Part shown: in pieces, positions 8,939 through 17,786 of the stretch
Numbering within the stretch: position 1 is the first letter of the stretch
Layout: each line of letters begins with the position of its first letter
Source of the DNA: JARRLC01 sp050290865
GTDB lineage: Bacteria; Pseudomonadota; Alphaproteobacteria; Rhizobiales; Rhodomicrobiaceae
Length of the DNA: 64,000 nt
NCBI GenBank assembly: GCA_050290865.1
Contig: JBNKIW010000007.1
Span: 66,939 to 130,938 of the forward strand
Direction: 5' to 3'
Translations under genes and position numbers: made by a program
Notes under the pieces: model-generated
The model's database searches: none
The model's input: the letters and a program-made list of their open reading frames with translations, nothing else
What the model was told of the DNA's origin: nothing

Positions 8939-9694
8939 ATGACCAACATCGGCAGCGAAGTGGTGCTGCACACCTTCCTTCTGTTCGGCCGCATCGGTGG
9001 ATGCCTGATGCTCATGCCCGGATTTTCCAGCGCGCGCGTGCCCATGCAGGTGCGGCTGTTCCTTTCAACGGCCGCCACCCTCGCTCTCGCACCGCTATTG
9101 CTGCCCTCCATCCACACCGCCATGAGCGAGCTCGCCCCGGCCGCCGGTCTGTACATCCTCATTACGGAAGTGTCGAAAGGCGCGCTCATCGGCATCATGG
9201 CCCGCTATTTCCTCCTGGCGCTGGAGTTCGCGGCCACGCTGGCCGCCAGCGCCTCCGGCATCAACGGAATGCCCGGCGTCCCCGTCGAGGGGGCCGAGGC
9301 GATCCCGTCCTTCGGTTCGCTGGTCACCGTCACAGCCACCACCCTGTTCTTCATCATGGACCTGCATTGGGAGGTTCTGCGCACCATCGTGGAGTCCTAC
9401 CGCGTGCTGCCGGTGGGCAGCGCGCTTCCTCCCGACTTCGCCATGCAAAGCGTTGCCGGCGCGTTAAGCAAATCGTTCCTTCTGGCGCTCCAGGTCTGCG
9501 GTCCTTTCATCATTTATACGATCTCCGTTAACGTGTTGTTCGGCATCGCTAACAAACTGACCCCACAGGTGCCCGTTTATTTCGTATCATTGCCATTCGT
9601 CATCCTGGGTGGGCTGGTCGTCCTCTATCTCATCGTGGCCGACTTCCTGAGGATCTTCATCCAGGGTTTCGAGAACTGGCTGGTGACGGGATGA
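8939..9694 (+). CDS. fliR: Flagellar export protein FliR
   Basis: A 251-residue integral membrane protein of the FliR/SpaR family, part of the FliPQR export channel. Predicted helices run throughout, with the family-typical GRIGGCLMLMPGFSSARVPMQ near the N-terminus and FVILGGLVVLYLIVADFL near the C-terminus. It sits nine bases after flhA, and its stop overlaps the next start as ATGA, indicating translational coupling. Confidence 0.95.
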   Translation: MTNIGSEVVLHTFLLFGRIGGCLMLMPGFSSARVPMQVRLFLSTAATLALAPLLLPSIHTAMSELAPAAGLYILITEVSKGALIGIMARYFLLALEFAATLAASASGINGMPGVPVEGAEAIPSFGSLVTVTATTLFFIMDLHWEVLRTIVESYRVLPVGSALPPDFAMQSVAGALSKSFLLALQVCGPFIIYTISVNVLFGIANKLTPQVPVYFVSLPFVILGGLVVLYLIVADFLRIFIQGFENWLVTG

Positions 9695-10095
9695 ACAGCG
9701 CAAACTCAAGAGCGAGGCGGGCTGGCCGGCTGCTGGACGTGCTCAAGCAGCTTCACCGCATCGAGGAACACCGCAAGATCGAACTGGAGCGGCAGCTCAC
9801 CGAACTGGAAGATTCGACCCGCGAGGTCATTCACGCGCTGAATACCGACGATGCCCTGCACGGGCTGTTCGTCGACACCACGGCGCGATATCTGCGTTCG
9901 CTGGCCAGGGACGCCCAGCAGGTAGCCCGGGCTCATGAAGCGCAGTCCCAGAAACTTCTGGAGAACGCGACCAAGGTCCGCCAGGCCGAACGCCTGAAGG
10001 AGACGCTCGACGAGAATCAGCGTCGCGCCGAGAACGAGGCGCAGCTCCTTGATATTATCGAGCAGCACGCGCGCGACAGCGCAAGCCCCCGGTAA
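9691..10095 (+). CDS. Coiled-coil FliJ-like flagellar protein
   Basis: A 134-residue, highly charged protein that is almost entirely helical and coiled-coil, with repeated Gln, Glu, Arg and Leu heptads from about residue 12 to 128. It overlaps the fliR stop by four bases (ATGA). Size, composition and location in a flagellar operon resemble FliJ, the export ATPase stalk protein and chaperone escort, but no diagnostic motif is visible. The assignment is therefore structural and contextual. It could equally be a clade-specific flagellar accessory protein. Confidence 0.55.
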   Translation: MNSANSRARRAGRLLDVLKQLHRIEEHRKIELERQLTELEDSTREVIHALNTDDALHGLFVDTTARYLRSLARDAQQVARAHEAQSQKLLENATKVRQAERLKETLDENQRRAENEAQLLDIIEQHARDSASPR

Positions 10096-10156
10096 GTCTC
10101 GGGGGTGATGATGGGTGCTGATCGCACCCGAAATTCAACGCCACCGGAGGCTTGGC

Positions 10157-10756
10157 GTGTCCATCAGTCCGCCGTCAGACATCATTCTTGGCGTTGCCAA
10201 CGCTGCCGACCCGCTGAAATACCGCGCAGCCGCAGAGCAGCTCGGGCGGGCGGCGGACGTCAAGGCGCCCGCGGCGGCCAATGCACCGGACGTGAAGTTC
10301 GAGCTGCCGCAGGCGCCACAGACAGGCCAGCACCATGCCGGGCTGAAACTGACGGCGGACACGCCAGCCGCCGACAGCGCAACCAAGGCTTACAAGGAGT
10401 TCGAAGCCTTCCTGCTGCAATCGTTCATCGAATCGATCCTGCCGAAGGACTCCGCCGGATTTTTTGGCGGTGGCACGGCGGGCGAATTCTGGAAGTCCAT
10501 GTTCGCCGAACATGTCGGCCGTGAGCTTGCGCAAAGCTCCGCCCTGGGTATCGCCGAGCAGATTGCCGATCATAAAGCGCGGGTCGACAAGGCCCGGGCG
10601 GCCCACCCGGCCTTGAGCGGGCCCCCGGCTCAGTCCGCACCGGCTGCGGCGCTCACCGGCCCCGCGGAAGCGCTGAGGGCAGCCACCGCCGCCAAATCGT
10701 CGTCCGTGGTGACCAAACCGACCACGACCGGCCTCTTCACACGCCACGGGAGCTGA
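10157..10756 (+). CDS. Rod-binding protein (FlgJ N-terminal type)
   Basis: The start GTG at 10157 follows CGGAGG with a six-base spacer and gives 199 residues. The core TKAYKEFEAFLLQSFIESIL followed by GGGTAGEFWKSMFAEHVGRELAQS is the rod-binding domain of FlgJ, which caps the growing flagellar rod. No muramidase domain follows, as in other alphaproteobacteria that use a separate lytic enzyme. The C-terminal 60 residues are low-complexity Ala/Pro. The gene lies five bases before the FlgN-like gene. Confidence 0.85.
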   Translation: MSISPPSDIILGVANAADPLKYRAAAEQLGRAADVKAPAAANAPDVKFELPQAPQTGQHHAGLKLTADTPAADSATKAYKEFEAFLLQSFIESILPKDSAGFFGGGTAGEFWKSMFAEHVGRELAQSSALGIAEQIADHKARVDKARAAHPALSGPPAQSAPAAALTGPAEALRAATAAKSSSVVTKPTTTGLFTRHGS

Positions 10757-10761
10757 CCGTC

Positions 10762-11229
10762 ATGCGTAACATGCCCCCTTTCGCCGCTCCTGCCCGAGAG
10801 GCCGGAGGCCCCGGTGGGCCCCCCTCCGCCGGAGCGGCCTCCGCGGCGCCAGCCAGGAACGTGGACGCGCAGTCCATCAACAGTCACATCCAGAAGACGG
10901 TCACCCGTCTCATGGAAGTCGTTGACGAGGAGACTGCCGCGCTCCGCGATCGCCAGCCTGTCGACCTCAGGGAGTACAACAACCGGAAAGCGCATAGCCT
11001 GCTCGAACTCGACCGCGCCATGACCATCGCCGAGGGCGTCACGCTGGAAGCCTCGACGCTGGCGCTCATCGGCGCGTTGCGCGAAAAGCTGAACGCCAAC
11101 AGCCGTGTTCTGGGCATTCACATCGAGGCCGTCCGCGAGGTGGCCACGATCATCGCCGACACCATCCGCGAAGCCGAGTCCGACGGGACATACACCCACG
11201 CTTACCGGAGCAAGGGGCAGGCGCCATGA
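10762..11229 (+). CDS. FlgN-like flagellar chaperone
   Basis: A 155-residue protein with a Pro/Ala/Gly-rich first 35 residues and then a long helical part. Segments EYNNRKAHSLLELDRAM, LREKLNANSRVLGIHIEAV and a C-terminal AESDGTYTHAYRSKG resemble FlgN, the export chaperone for hook-associated proteins FlgK and FlgL, as annotated in alphaproteobacteria (some call it FlbY). It follows the rod-binding gene by five bases and overlaps the next gene by ATGA. The family assignment rests on these patterns and the operon, not on an alignment. Confidence 0.65.
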   Translation: MRNMPPFAAPAREAGGPGGPPSAGAASAAPARNVDAQSINSHIQKTVTRLMEVVDEETAALRDRQPVDLREYNNRKAHSLLELDRAMTIAEGVTLEASTLALIGALREKLNANSRVLGIHIEAVREVATIIADTIREAESDGTYTHAYRSKGQAP

Positions 11230-11717
11230 TGGACATCATCAAGTTCGTCGTAACGGGCGTCTGGTTGAGCGCCATCACGCTGGGCACGGCATATGGGGTG
11301 ATGTCCTGGCGCGCGGGGCAGGCGGTCGAGGAAAAGAAGATGGCCGCCGAGGAGGCCAAGTCCTGGGGCGACACCGAGCAGGTCAGGACCAAGATGATCA
11401 GCGTGCCGCTCGTGGTCGATGGCGTCGTCAGGGGCTATGTGCTGGCGCAGTTCACCTTCAGTCTCAGTTCCCGTCTCGCGAAATCGCTGCCGGTGAAGCC
11501 GGACATGTTCCTCGTCGATGAAGCTTTCCGGCTGCTCTACAGCGGCGAGGCCGTGGATTTCAACACGCTGAAAAAGACCGAGATCGGCACCCTTGCTGAA
11601 AAACTGAAGCAAAACGTCAACAAGCGCTTCGGCACCGACCTCGTGAAGGAGGTCTTCGTTCAGGAACTGAATTACCTCCCGAAAGAGGAATCCCGTGGCG
11701 GCACGCCGAAAACGTGA
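11226..11717 (+). CDS. FliL-like single-pass membrane protein
   Basis: A 163-residue protein with one N-terminal membrane helix (about residues 5-27), a charged linker (EEKKMAAEEAKSW) and a soluble C-terminal domain ending NKRFGTDLVKEVFVQELNYL. The topology and the ending resemble FliL, the stator-associated basal-body protein, but the body of the domain is divergent. It overlaps the FlgN-like stop (ATGA) and precedes fliG by 21 bases, a place consistent with a motor-related role. I treat it as FliL-like rather than FliL. Confidence 0.5.
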   Translation: MMDIIKFVVTGVWLSAITLGTAYGVMSWRAGQAVEEKKMAAEEAKSWGDTEQVRTKMISVPLVVDGVVRGYVLAQFTFSLSSRLAKSLPVKPDMFLVDEAFRLLYSGEAVDFNTLKKTEIGTLAEKLKQNVNKRFGTDLVKEVFVQELNYLPKEESRGGTPKT

Positions 11718-11738
11718 GCCGCCGGAGAGGCGTAAACC

Positions 11739-12767
11739 ATGGTCGAACAAGTAGCCCGACACACCGACGAGCCGACCGCTCAGGCGCGCGCGAAGATGAC
11801 CGGGCGCGACAAGGTCGCTGCTCTGCTGCTGGCGATGGGCAAACCGCTGGCGACGCGCATCCTCAAGCATTTCGACGAAGACGAGATGAAGACGCTCGTC
11901 AAGTCCGCATCCGAATTGGGGACCGTGCCGAGACCGGTGCTCGACGGCATCATCGACGAGTTCTCGAACAAGCTCGCGGAGGGCGCCGATCTGCAGGGCA
12001 CGGTGGGCGAGGCGGAGAAGCTCTTGAGCGGCATCCTGCCGCCGGACCAGTTGGCCGCCATCATGTCGGATGTGCGCGCCGAGGATAAGCGCTCCGTCTG
12101 GCCGCGCCTGTCGCAGATGCCGGACACGCCCATCGCGCAATACCTCATGAAGGAGCACCCGCAGGTCGCCGCCTATGTGCTGTCCAAGGCCAGCCCGGTC
12201 TGCGCCGCCGCCGTGCTCGAACTGATGCCCAACGAACTGCGCAAGGATCTCATGCGCCGCATGCTCACCATCAAGCATGTCCTCGATCTGCCCGCGCAGA
12301 TCATGGAAAAGGCGCTCAAGGACGAACTGCTGCACGCCGCCGGCGCCCGTGGCGGCCAGGACGTGCACGCGCGCCTCGCCGATATCATCAACAGGATGAA
12401 GCGCGAACACATGGACGAAGCCTTCCAGGCCCTCAACGAATACCGCCCGAAGGAAGCGGAAAAGGTGAAGGCCCTGCTGTTTACCTTCGACGATATCATC
12501 AAGCTGCGGCCGGCCGATGTCGCCAAGCTCTTCGACCAGGTTCCCGCGGAGCGCGTTATCGTGGCCCTGAAGGGAGCGGAGCCGAGATTGGCAAACCTCA
12601 TTCTGAGCGCGCTCGGCGCCCGCGCCCGCCGCATGATCGAGCAGGAACTGGAGAGCGGCGCCACGCCATCGGGCAGGGACATCCACAAGGCGCGCCGCAC
12701 CATTGCCGACCTTGCGCTGGAGTTGGCCGACCGTGGCACGATCGAACTCCATGGCGAGGAAGAATGA
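11739..12767 (+). CDS. fliG: Flagellar motor switch protein FliG
   Basis: A 342-residue rotor protein. The N-terminal domain (residues about 20-115, DKVAALLLAMGKPLATRIL) would bind FliF, the middle domain has the conserved EHPQ motif (KEHPQVAAYVLSK), and the C-terminal torque domain has DDIIKLRPADVAKLFDQVPAE and LSALGARARRMIEQEL. The charged torque helix is retained. GGAGAGG precedes the start. It is followed 95 bases later by fliM; fliN is not in the window. Confidence 0.95.
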   Translation: MVEQVARHTDEPTAQARAKMTGRDKVAALLLAMGKPLATRILKHFDEDEMKTLVKSASELGTVPRPVLDGIIDEFSNKLAEGADLQGTVGEAEKLLSGILPPDQLAAIMSDVRAEDKRSVWPRLSQMPDTPIAQYLMKEHPQVAAYVLSKASPVCAAAVLELMPNELRKDLMRRMLTIKHVLDLPAQIMEKALKDELLHAAGARGGQDVHARLADIINRMKREHMDEAFQALNEYRPKEAEKVKALLFTFDDIIKLRPADVAKLFDQVPAERVIVALKGAEPRLANLILSALGARARRMIEQELESGATPSGRDIHKARRTIADLALELADRGTIELHGEEE

Positions 12768-12862
12768 CCCCCAGAGGCTCAGTGTACAAGTCAGCTTCAG
12801 ATAAGCTTCTTGCAGCAGCGTCAGGGTCTGTCGCCTTGCGCCGATCAACCGGGCGGTAAGTC

Positions 12863-13816
12863 ATGCCGAAAAACCCAGCGCAGTCGGCCGCCGCGAAGCG
12901 CATGCTTGAGACGTTGACCGAGACGCCCAAGCTGCACATCGACAGGCTGCCGGTCCTGCATCAGATCTTTGAGCGTGTCGCCACCACGTGCACCGAGAAC
13001 CTCCGGCTGTATTGCTCGGCGCCGACGACGTTTTTCGTCAACCAGGTCAAGGGAGACAATAGCTGGGACGTCCTTGAGAACTACGAAGACGCCATCGCCG
13101 CCATCTATTACGTGCCGGAATGGGACAGCCTGATGCTCATGGGCGTGGACCGCAAGTTCGTCTTTTCGCTGTTGGATGTGGCGTATGGTGCCGATGGCAA
13201 CGAAATGCCGTTTGAATCCGACCGGCCATTCTCGTCCCTGGAATGCCGGTTCGCCAAGGAAATCCTCACCATGGCGGCCGGGGCGCTGGAGCACTGCTTT
13301 CAGGCCGTCAGCCCTACGACCTTCAAGTTCGACCGGATCGAGAGCAGCGTCGAATTCACCATCATGGGTCCCACCGATGTCCCCGTCGTCGCCACGCAGG
13401 TCCTGTTCCAGGTGATGGATGCCGGCGGGCGCATGTTCATTCTCATCCCGCAATCCGCGCTCTACCCCTTGCGCAAGAAGCTGGAGCGTGAGCACCATCC
13501 CATCAGCGTTCCGCAGGATCCACGCTGGGCGCAGCGTATGCAGCGGGGTATCGCGCAGACCGACGTGAAGCTTCAGGCCATTCTGGATAAACGCATGATG
13601 ACGCTCGGGGAGGTGACCAATTTCAAGGTCGGGCAGGTCGTGCCGCTCCAGACCCATGCCCACGACCTCATCACACTGGAAACAGGCGGCGAGACATTGT
13701 ACACCGCGAAACTCGGGCAGGCGAACGACAAGTTCATCGTGATCATCGAGTCGACATACAGGCAAAAGGTGGCGGCGGGCGTAGCGGGCACGCAGAAGAA
13801 GAGCGACGAAGAATGA
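12863..13816 (+). CDS. fliM: Flagellar motor switch protein FliM
   Basis: A 317-residue FliM with a CheC-like middle domain (about residues 35-225) and a C-terminal SpoA domain ending LGQANDKFIVIIEST. The N-terminal CheY-phosphate-binding motif seen in enteric FliM (an LSQ-D-EIDALL-like helix) is not visible; the first 25 residues are instead NPAQSAAAKRMLETLTETPK. The GPTDVP segment takes the place of the canonical GGxG loop. The gene belongs to the flhA-fliM transcript and is followed by a small membrane-protein gene. Confidence 0.93.
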   Translation: MPKNPAQSAAAKRMLETLTETPKLHIDRLPVLHQIFERVATTCTENLRLYCSAPTTFFVNQVKGDNSWDVLENYEDAIAAIYYVPEWDSLMLMGVDRKFVFSLLDVAYGADGNEMPFESDRPFSSLECRFAKEILTMAAGALEHCFQAVSPTTFKFDRIESSVEFTIMGPTDVPVVATQVLFQVMDAGGRMFILIPQSALYPLRKKLEREHHPISVPQDPRWAQRMQRGIAQTDVKLQAILDKRMMTLGEVTNFKVGQVVPLQTHAHDLITLETGGETLYTAKLGQANDKFIVIIESTYRQKVAAGVAGTQKKSDEE

Positions 13817-13940
13817 AACGCGCACGGGCCTGCCCGGCCTGGATGGCGTAAATTGGCGCGGATTGAACCTCCGCCCTCCCTGATGCGACACAGAGTGTGC
13901 AGATCGCGCATGTCGCCAGACCGCCCCGGGGAGGAATTCG

Positions 13941-14201
13941 ATGATACGTTGCCCGAACAAGGGGCTATTTCGCGCCCACTGTCTCACCCGGCCGAGGGGA
14001 GGGACGCGCAAACCGCAGAACACCCTGGGCTATGGGACGTTGCTGGGCAGTCTCGTCGCTCTCGTGCTGTGCATGTTCCTTGCCGCGGTGATCTCCAGGG
14101 CGTGGGCTCGAATGAGCCTTGTCGATCGCGGTGATACGGTTTTCGCCGGCTTTTCCGGGATCGAGGCGTCATTTCTGCCGGGCGTAAAGCCCGCCCGATG
14201 A
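13941..14201 (+). CDS. Small membrane protein after fliM, unknown
   Basis: An 86-residue ORF with an excellent ribosome-binding site (GGGGAGGAA five bases before ATG) and one membrane helix at about residues 33-56 (LLGSLVALVLCMFLAAVIS). It is on the flagellar strand 124 bases after fliM. No homology is recognised. The strong initiation signal and clean helix support a real gene, possibly flagellar by position. An alternative is a chance ORF in GC-rich spacer. Confidence 0.5.
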   Translation: MIRCPNKGLFRAHCLTRPRGGTRKPQNTLGYGTLLGSLVALVLCMFLAAVISRAWARMSLVDRGDTVFAGFSGIEASFLPGVKPAR

Positions 14202-14284
14202 GCTCTTCTCCGATCTCGACGGAGCATCCGCCGAAGGGCCGTCCTTGGCCGATCCAGGCGGCGCGCCCAATGGCCGGAAGAACG

Positions 14285-14309
14285 AGGGCCGGATTTTCGT
14301 CCGGCCCTT
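14285..14309. terminator. Terminator hairpin between convergent genes
   Basis: AGGGCCGGA (14285-14293) and TCCGGCCCT (14300-14308) form a perfect 9-bp stem around a TTTTCG loop, immediately between the end of the flagellar strand and the stop of the opposing ACS/GNAT gene at 14320. The flanking T-run is short (TTCTTC) on the plus side. It is the likely end of the flagellar transcript. Confidence 0.65.
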
Positions 14310-14319
14310 CTTCATCATT

Positions 14320-17022
14320 CTATCGCGACGGTCCGAGCGGCAGCGAGACGCGGCAGAGCGTCGCTTCCTCCGGGTCGTTGCGGACGCGGAAGCCGAGATC
14401 GCGGCACATGGACAACATGGCCGCATTCTCCTGCAATACGTCGCCGCGCACCTCCTGAAGGCCCTCGGCCTTGGCATAAGCGATGAGCTGCTGCATCATT
14501 GCCCAGCCGATGCCCTGGCTCTTGAGGTCGCTGCGGACGAGGATGGCGTATTCGGCCTTGGTATAGTCCGGGTCAGCGATAAGACGGACACTGCCGAGGA
14601 TGGTGCCGGTATCCGGATCGCAGGCCACGAAGGCCATCGCACGCGCATAGTCGATCTGCGTGATGCGCGCGACGAAGGTGTGCGAGAAATCCCGCGTCGG
14701 TACGAAGAAGCGCAGCCGGAGGTCGGCTGGATCGACGGCCTGCAGGAATTCGCGGTATTTCTCCTCGTCGGTCGGCTGAATGGGCCGGATCATGAGCGGG
14801 CGGCCGGACCGCAGCGCAACCGTCTTTTCCCAGGTCTTGGGATAGGGCCGGATGGCGAAACGCGGATTCGGCGGCTGCAGGCTGGCGCGCTCCCAATCCA
14901 CGGTGACACGGGCGTCGAGAGCGATGACGCCTTTTTCGTCTGCCAGAAGCGGATTGATGTCGAGGCCGCTGATCACCGGGAAATCCGTGATGAGCTGCGA
15001 GACACGCACCAGAGTCATGGCGATGGCGTCGAGATCGACGGCGGGCAGGTCGCGATAGCCACGCAGGAGCGAGGCGACACGCGTTTCCGCGATCAGGTTG
15101 CTCGCGAGCTTGAGGTCAAGCGGCGGAAGGCCAACCGCGGTGTCCTTGATGACCTCCACGGCGGTGCCGCCAGCGCCGAACAGGATCGTCGGCCCGAAGA
15201 TCGGGTCCTCGCTGACGCCGATGATCAGCTCGTGCGCGCGCGGACGCCGGGCCATCTCCTGCACGGTGAACCCCTGGATACGGGCTTCAGGCTTGTGCTC
15301 CTTGACGCGGGCGATGATCTCGTTCGCCGCCTTCACCGCGTCCTGTGCCGACGGAATGTTGAGCACGACGCCGCCGACATCCGACTTGTGCGAGATGTCG
15401 TCCGACAGGATTTTGAGGACCACGGCCTTGCATTTGGTCAGGAGGCGCCCGGCTATCTGCCCGGCCTCGTCGGCGTCGCGGGCGATGTCGGTTGCCGAGG
15501 TCTGGATGCCGTAGGCGGCAAGGACAGCCTTGGATTCCGGCTCGCTGAGCAGTGGCCGCTTGGCAAGCGCGGCCTCCATCATCGCCTGGCGGGCCGCGGG
15601 CGTATCCACTTCGAAGCCCTCGGGCAGGCTCGGCGGTGTCCGCATCAACGCTTCCTGTCCCTTGGCGTAGGACGTCAGGTAGTTGAAGCTGCGCACAGCG
15701 TCGGCAGGAAACGGATAGCTCGGAATGTTGGCCGCCGTGAACAGCGCGCGGGCTTCGCGGGCCGTCGATTCGCCGAGCCAGTTCGTCAGGATCGGCCGGA
15801 CCGGCTTGCCAGCGGCCTTGCGCTTGTTGACCGTGTCGATGACCGCTTTCGCAGCACCCGCCGAAGAAGCGAGCGCGGTGGGGCAGTTCATCACCAGCAC
15901 GGCGTCGGTTCCCGGATCGTCCAGCACCAGGTTCAGCGCCGCCTCGTAGCGGTCGGGACTGGCGTCGCCGATGATATCGACGGGATTGGCGTGCGACCAG
16001 GTCGGGGGCAGAATATCGCTGAGCTTCGCTATCGTGTCGGGGCCCATCTCAGCGAGCTGTCCGCCGAGATCCGACAGGCTTTCAACGGCCAGAACGCCTG
16101 CGCCGCCGCCATTGGTGAGAATGGAGAGGCGGTCGCCGCGCACATGACTGACGCGTGTCAGCATCTCCGCGGCGTCGAACAGCTCTCCCAGCCCCTCGAC
16201 ACGCAGCAGACCGGCGCGTTTGAACGCAGCGTCGATGACGCGGTCGTTGCCGGTGAGTGCGCCGGTGTGGGTAGCGGCGGCCTTGGCCGCAGCCTCGCCG
16301 CGGCCGGCCTTGATGACCAGAACCGGCTTCACCCGCGCCGCCGATCGCGCGGCAGTGAGGAATTTACGCGGATTGGTGATCGTCTCGAGGTAGATCAGAA
16401 TGGCCGTCGTGCTCATCTCGGCGGCGAGGTAGTCGAGCGTGTCGCCGACATCGACGTCGGCCATGTCACCCAGCGAAACGACGTGGCTGAAGCCGACCTC
16501 ATTGGACGCGGCCCAGTCGAGAATGGCCGCCGCAACGGCGCCGGACTGCGACAGGAAACCCAGATTTCCCTTCAGCGGCGGGAGATGCGCGAAACTGGCG
16601 TTCAGGCCGAGATTTGGCACGAAGATGCCGAGACAGTTCGGACCGATGATGCGCAGAAGGAAAGGCTTGGCCGCGTCGAGCATCTGCTGGCGCAGATTGT
16701 CGGCCTCCCCGATACCGGCTGTCAGGACCACGGCGGCGCGCGTCCCCTTCATGCCGAGTTCGGTGATGATCCCTGGGACAGTCGGAGCCGGCGTCGCAAT
16801 GACGGCCAGATCCGGCAACTCCGGCAGCGCCGCTACGTTCGGGTAGCAGGCAACGCCGCCGAGCGTCGTATGTTTCGGATTGACGAGCCACACCGGGCCC
16901 TGGAAACCGTCACGCAGAAGGTTCTGCATCAATCGAAAACCGACAGAATTCGGTTTCTCGCTCGCCCCGATGATCGCCACCGATTGCGGCCGAAATGCCG
17001 AGTCAAGATTGCGGATCGTCAT
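14320..17022 (-). CDS. NDP-forming acyl-CoA synthetase fused to GNAT acetyltransferase (Pat-like)
   Basis: A 900-residue fusion. The CoA-binding Rossmann domain starts at residue 13 (SVAIIGASEKPNSVGFRLMQNL), followed by the succinyl-CoA-ligase-like flavodoxin domain (IGPNCLGI), an ATP-grasp domain at about 480-700 (KCKAVVLKILSDDISHKSDVGGV) and a GNAT domain at about 735-890. This is the architecture of the lysine acetyltransferase Pat/PatZ, which acylates metabolic enzymes. His252 in ATHTGALTGND aligns with the phospho-histidine of active ADP-forming synthetases, so the synthetase half may be catalytic. No partner gene is adjacent. Confidence 0.93.
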   Translation of the reverse strand: MTIRNLDSAFRPQSVAIIGASEKPNSVGFRLMQNLLRDGFQGPVWLVNPKHTTLGGVACYPNVAALPELPDLAVIATPAPTVPGIITELGMKGTRAAVVLTAGIGEADNLRQQMLDAAKPFLLRIIGPNCLGIFVPNLGLNASFAHLPPLKGNLGFLSQSGAVAAAILDWAASNEVGFSHVVSLGDMADVDVGDTLDYLAAEMSTTAILIYLETITNPRKFLTAARSAARVKPVLVIKAGRGEAAAKAAATHTGALTGNDRVIDAAFKRAGLLRVEGLGELFDAAEMLTRVSHVRGDRLSILTNGGGAGVLAVESLSDLGGQLAEMGPDTIAKLSDILPPTWSHANPVDIIGDASPDRYEAALNLVLDDPGTDAVLVMNCPTALASSAGAAKAVIDTVNKRKAAGKPVRPILTNWLGESTAREARALFTAANIPSYPFPADAVRSFNYLTSYAKGQEALMRTPPSLPEGFEVDTPAARQAMMEAALAKRPLLSEPESKAVLAAYGIQTSATDIARDADEAGQIAGRLLTKCKAVVLKILSDDISHKSDVGGVVLNIPSAQDAVKAANEIIARVKEHKPEARIQGFTVQEMARRPRAHELIIGVSEDPIFGPTILFGAGGTAVEVIKDTAVGLPPLDLKLASNLIAETRVASLLRGYRDLPAVDLDAIAMTLVRVSQLITDFPVISGLDINPLLADEKGVIALDARVTVDWERASLQPPNPRFAIRPYPKTWEKTVALRSGRPLMIRPIQPTDEEKYREFLQAVDPADLRLRFFVPTRDFSHTFVARITQIDYARAMAFVACDPDTGTILGSVRLIADPDYTKAEYAILVRSDLKSQGIGWAMMQQLIAYAKAEGLQEVRGDVLQENAAMLSMCRDLGFRVRNDPEEATLCRVSLPLGPSR

Positions 17023-17169
17023 GAGGACTCCTTTCCGCCATGCGGGACGCCGTACGTTGCAACGGCGGTGAATTGACCTTCATCAATGGCTGGTTGCCGC
17101 AGGCATGGTATGCAACGGCGATGAAGAATGGGTAACAGCGCCCACTTCCAGGCCCGTCCCGCTTAACCG

Positions 17170-17736
17170 ATGGTTTACGACGACGAAAACTCCGGAAGGC
17201 TAGCCGTAGCTGAGAGCGATGCGAGCGGGGATCCAATCGCCATTCTGGAGAGAGATCAAGACGAATATCTGAAACTCTGCCATGCGCTGGAGGAAGTCGC
17301 CGACGCTCTGCCTGGTAATGTCGATTTCATAAAGGCCGAGGCTGCTGTGCTCCTGCTGCGGGACGGATTCGCCAATCACGTCTCGGCGCAGGAAGAGGTG
17401 CTGTTTCCCGCCCTCAGGCGGCGCGCGGCGCCCGGCGACCGGATCGACGTCCTTCTGGGCCAAGCCGAGTATGAGCATGCCGTGGATCAGGGGCTTGCGG
17501 TCGAGGTTTCCGAAGCGCTGGCAAGCCTGATCGATCAGCGCCACACGGCCAATCCGGAAATGGTCGGCTATTTGTTGCGGTGTTTTTTCGAAGGTTACCG
17601 TCGGCATGCCGCCTGGGAGCGGAATGTCATCTACGTCATCTGCCGCCAGCGGCTCACGGAGGACGATTGTGCCGAGCTGGCCCTCCGCCTCGCCGGCGGC
17701 AGCCGGTTCACCTTCGTACACAGCCCGCAGAGCTGA
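17170..17736 (+). CDS. Hemerythrin-like HHE domain protein
   Basis: A 188-residue helical protein with the spaced acidic and histidine residues of HHE/hemerythrin domains: DQDEYLKLCHALEEV, NHVSAQEEVLFPAL, EYEHAVDQ and YRRHAAWERNVIY. Such domains bind a di-iron centre and sense or buffer O2, NO or iron; several metal ligands appear kept. The start ATG at 17170 overlaps a TTAA-N7-TTTA element (17163-17177). It is convergent with the diguanylate cyclase/phosphodiesterase gene, with about 50 bases between stops. Confidence 0.8.
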   Translation: MVYDDENSGRLAVAESDASGDPIAILERDQDEYLKLCHALEEVADALPGNVDFIKAEAAVLLLRDGFANHVSAQEEVLFPALRRRAAPGDRIDVLLGQAEYEHAVDQGLAVEVSEALASLIDQRHTANPEMVGYLLRCFFEGYRRHAAWERNVIYVICRQRLTEDDCAELALRLAGGSRFTFVHSPQS

Positions 17737-17786
17737 AACGCACCGCCGCCAGCCTGTGCTCGGAGCATCGCGGATGTGCTCCCCGA

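Noticed and set aside
11202..12848. A 548-codon minus-strand frame
   Set aside because: Antisense to fliG and the FliL-like gene; codon phase is a GC-rich shadow.
14245..17076. A 943-codon open frame on the plus strand
   Set aside because: It is antisense to the whole ACS/GNAT gene, whose minus-strand product has clear domains. The plus product is Arg/Gly/His/Asp-rich without motifs, typical of GC-rich antisense shadows.
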